This document shows, one piece after another, positions 5,863 to 5,866 of a stretch of DNA of 5,866 bases (position 1 is its first letter; every line of letters begins with the position of its first letter). The position numbers and the translations under genes are program-made. The notes under the pieces were generated by a model, which was not told the origin of the DNA, did not search any database, and saw only the letters and a program-made list of their open reading frames with translations. The stretch is from CAZUCD01 sp964618855 (GTDB lineage: Bacteria; Sumerlaeota; Sumerlaeia; SLMS01; JANRJK01): NCBI GenBank assembly GCA_964618855.1, contig CAZUCD010000199.1:1-5866 (forward strand), written 5' to 3'.

Positions 5863-5866
5863 GTAG

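Overview
The window is GC-rich, densely coding bacterial DNA with G/C-biased third codon positions and ATG, GTG and probably TTG starts. A LolC/LolE-type lipoprotein-transport permease and two secreted proteins with lipoprotein-type signal peptides point to a diderm (Gram-negative) organism. The sequence alone does not fix the phylum. Nothing marks a mobile element, phage or CRISPR locus, and base composition looks even from end to end.

Layout, left to right. (1) 1-1482, plus strand: an FtsX-like permease of the LolC/LolE family, cut by the left edge, with an unusual hydrophobic N-terminal extension. (2) 1624-2841, plus strand: a secreted protein made almost entirely of about 19 short repeats of the G-x-Q-x-G type, resembling the LA_2272-type surface-repeat proteins. 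(3) 3561 back to at least 2842, minus strand: an unrecognised protein convergent with the repeat gene. Its frame has no stop at the boundary and stays open antisense to the repeat gene down to 1933. (4) 3562-3741: a divergent intergenic region with a short dyad. (5) 3742-4734, plus strand: an SppA-like S49 peptidase with a lipoprotein-type signal peptide. (6) 4766-5689, plus strand: an endonuclease/exonuclease/phosphatase (EEP) superfamily lipoprotein, probably in an operon with sppA. (7) 5766-5842: tRNA-Val(UAC) with an encoded CCA end and a likely promoter upstream.

The shared theme is the cell envelope: a lipoprotein-sorting permease, a repeat-built exported protein and two probable lipoprotein enzymes. 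That these genes cooperate is an inference from adjacency; only the sppA-EEP pair has operon-like spacing. The two points most worth a second look are the repeat protein, whose array switches from 16-residue to 14-residue units, and the convergent minus-strand gene, which an automatic gene finder could easily miss because of its overlapping open frame.
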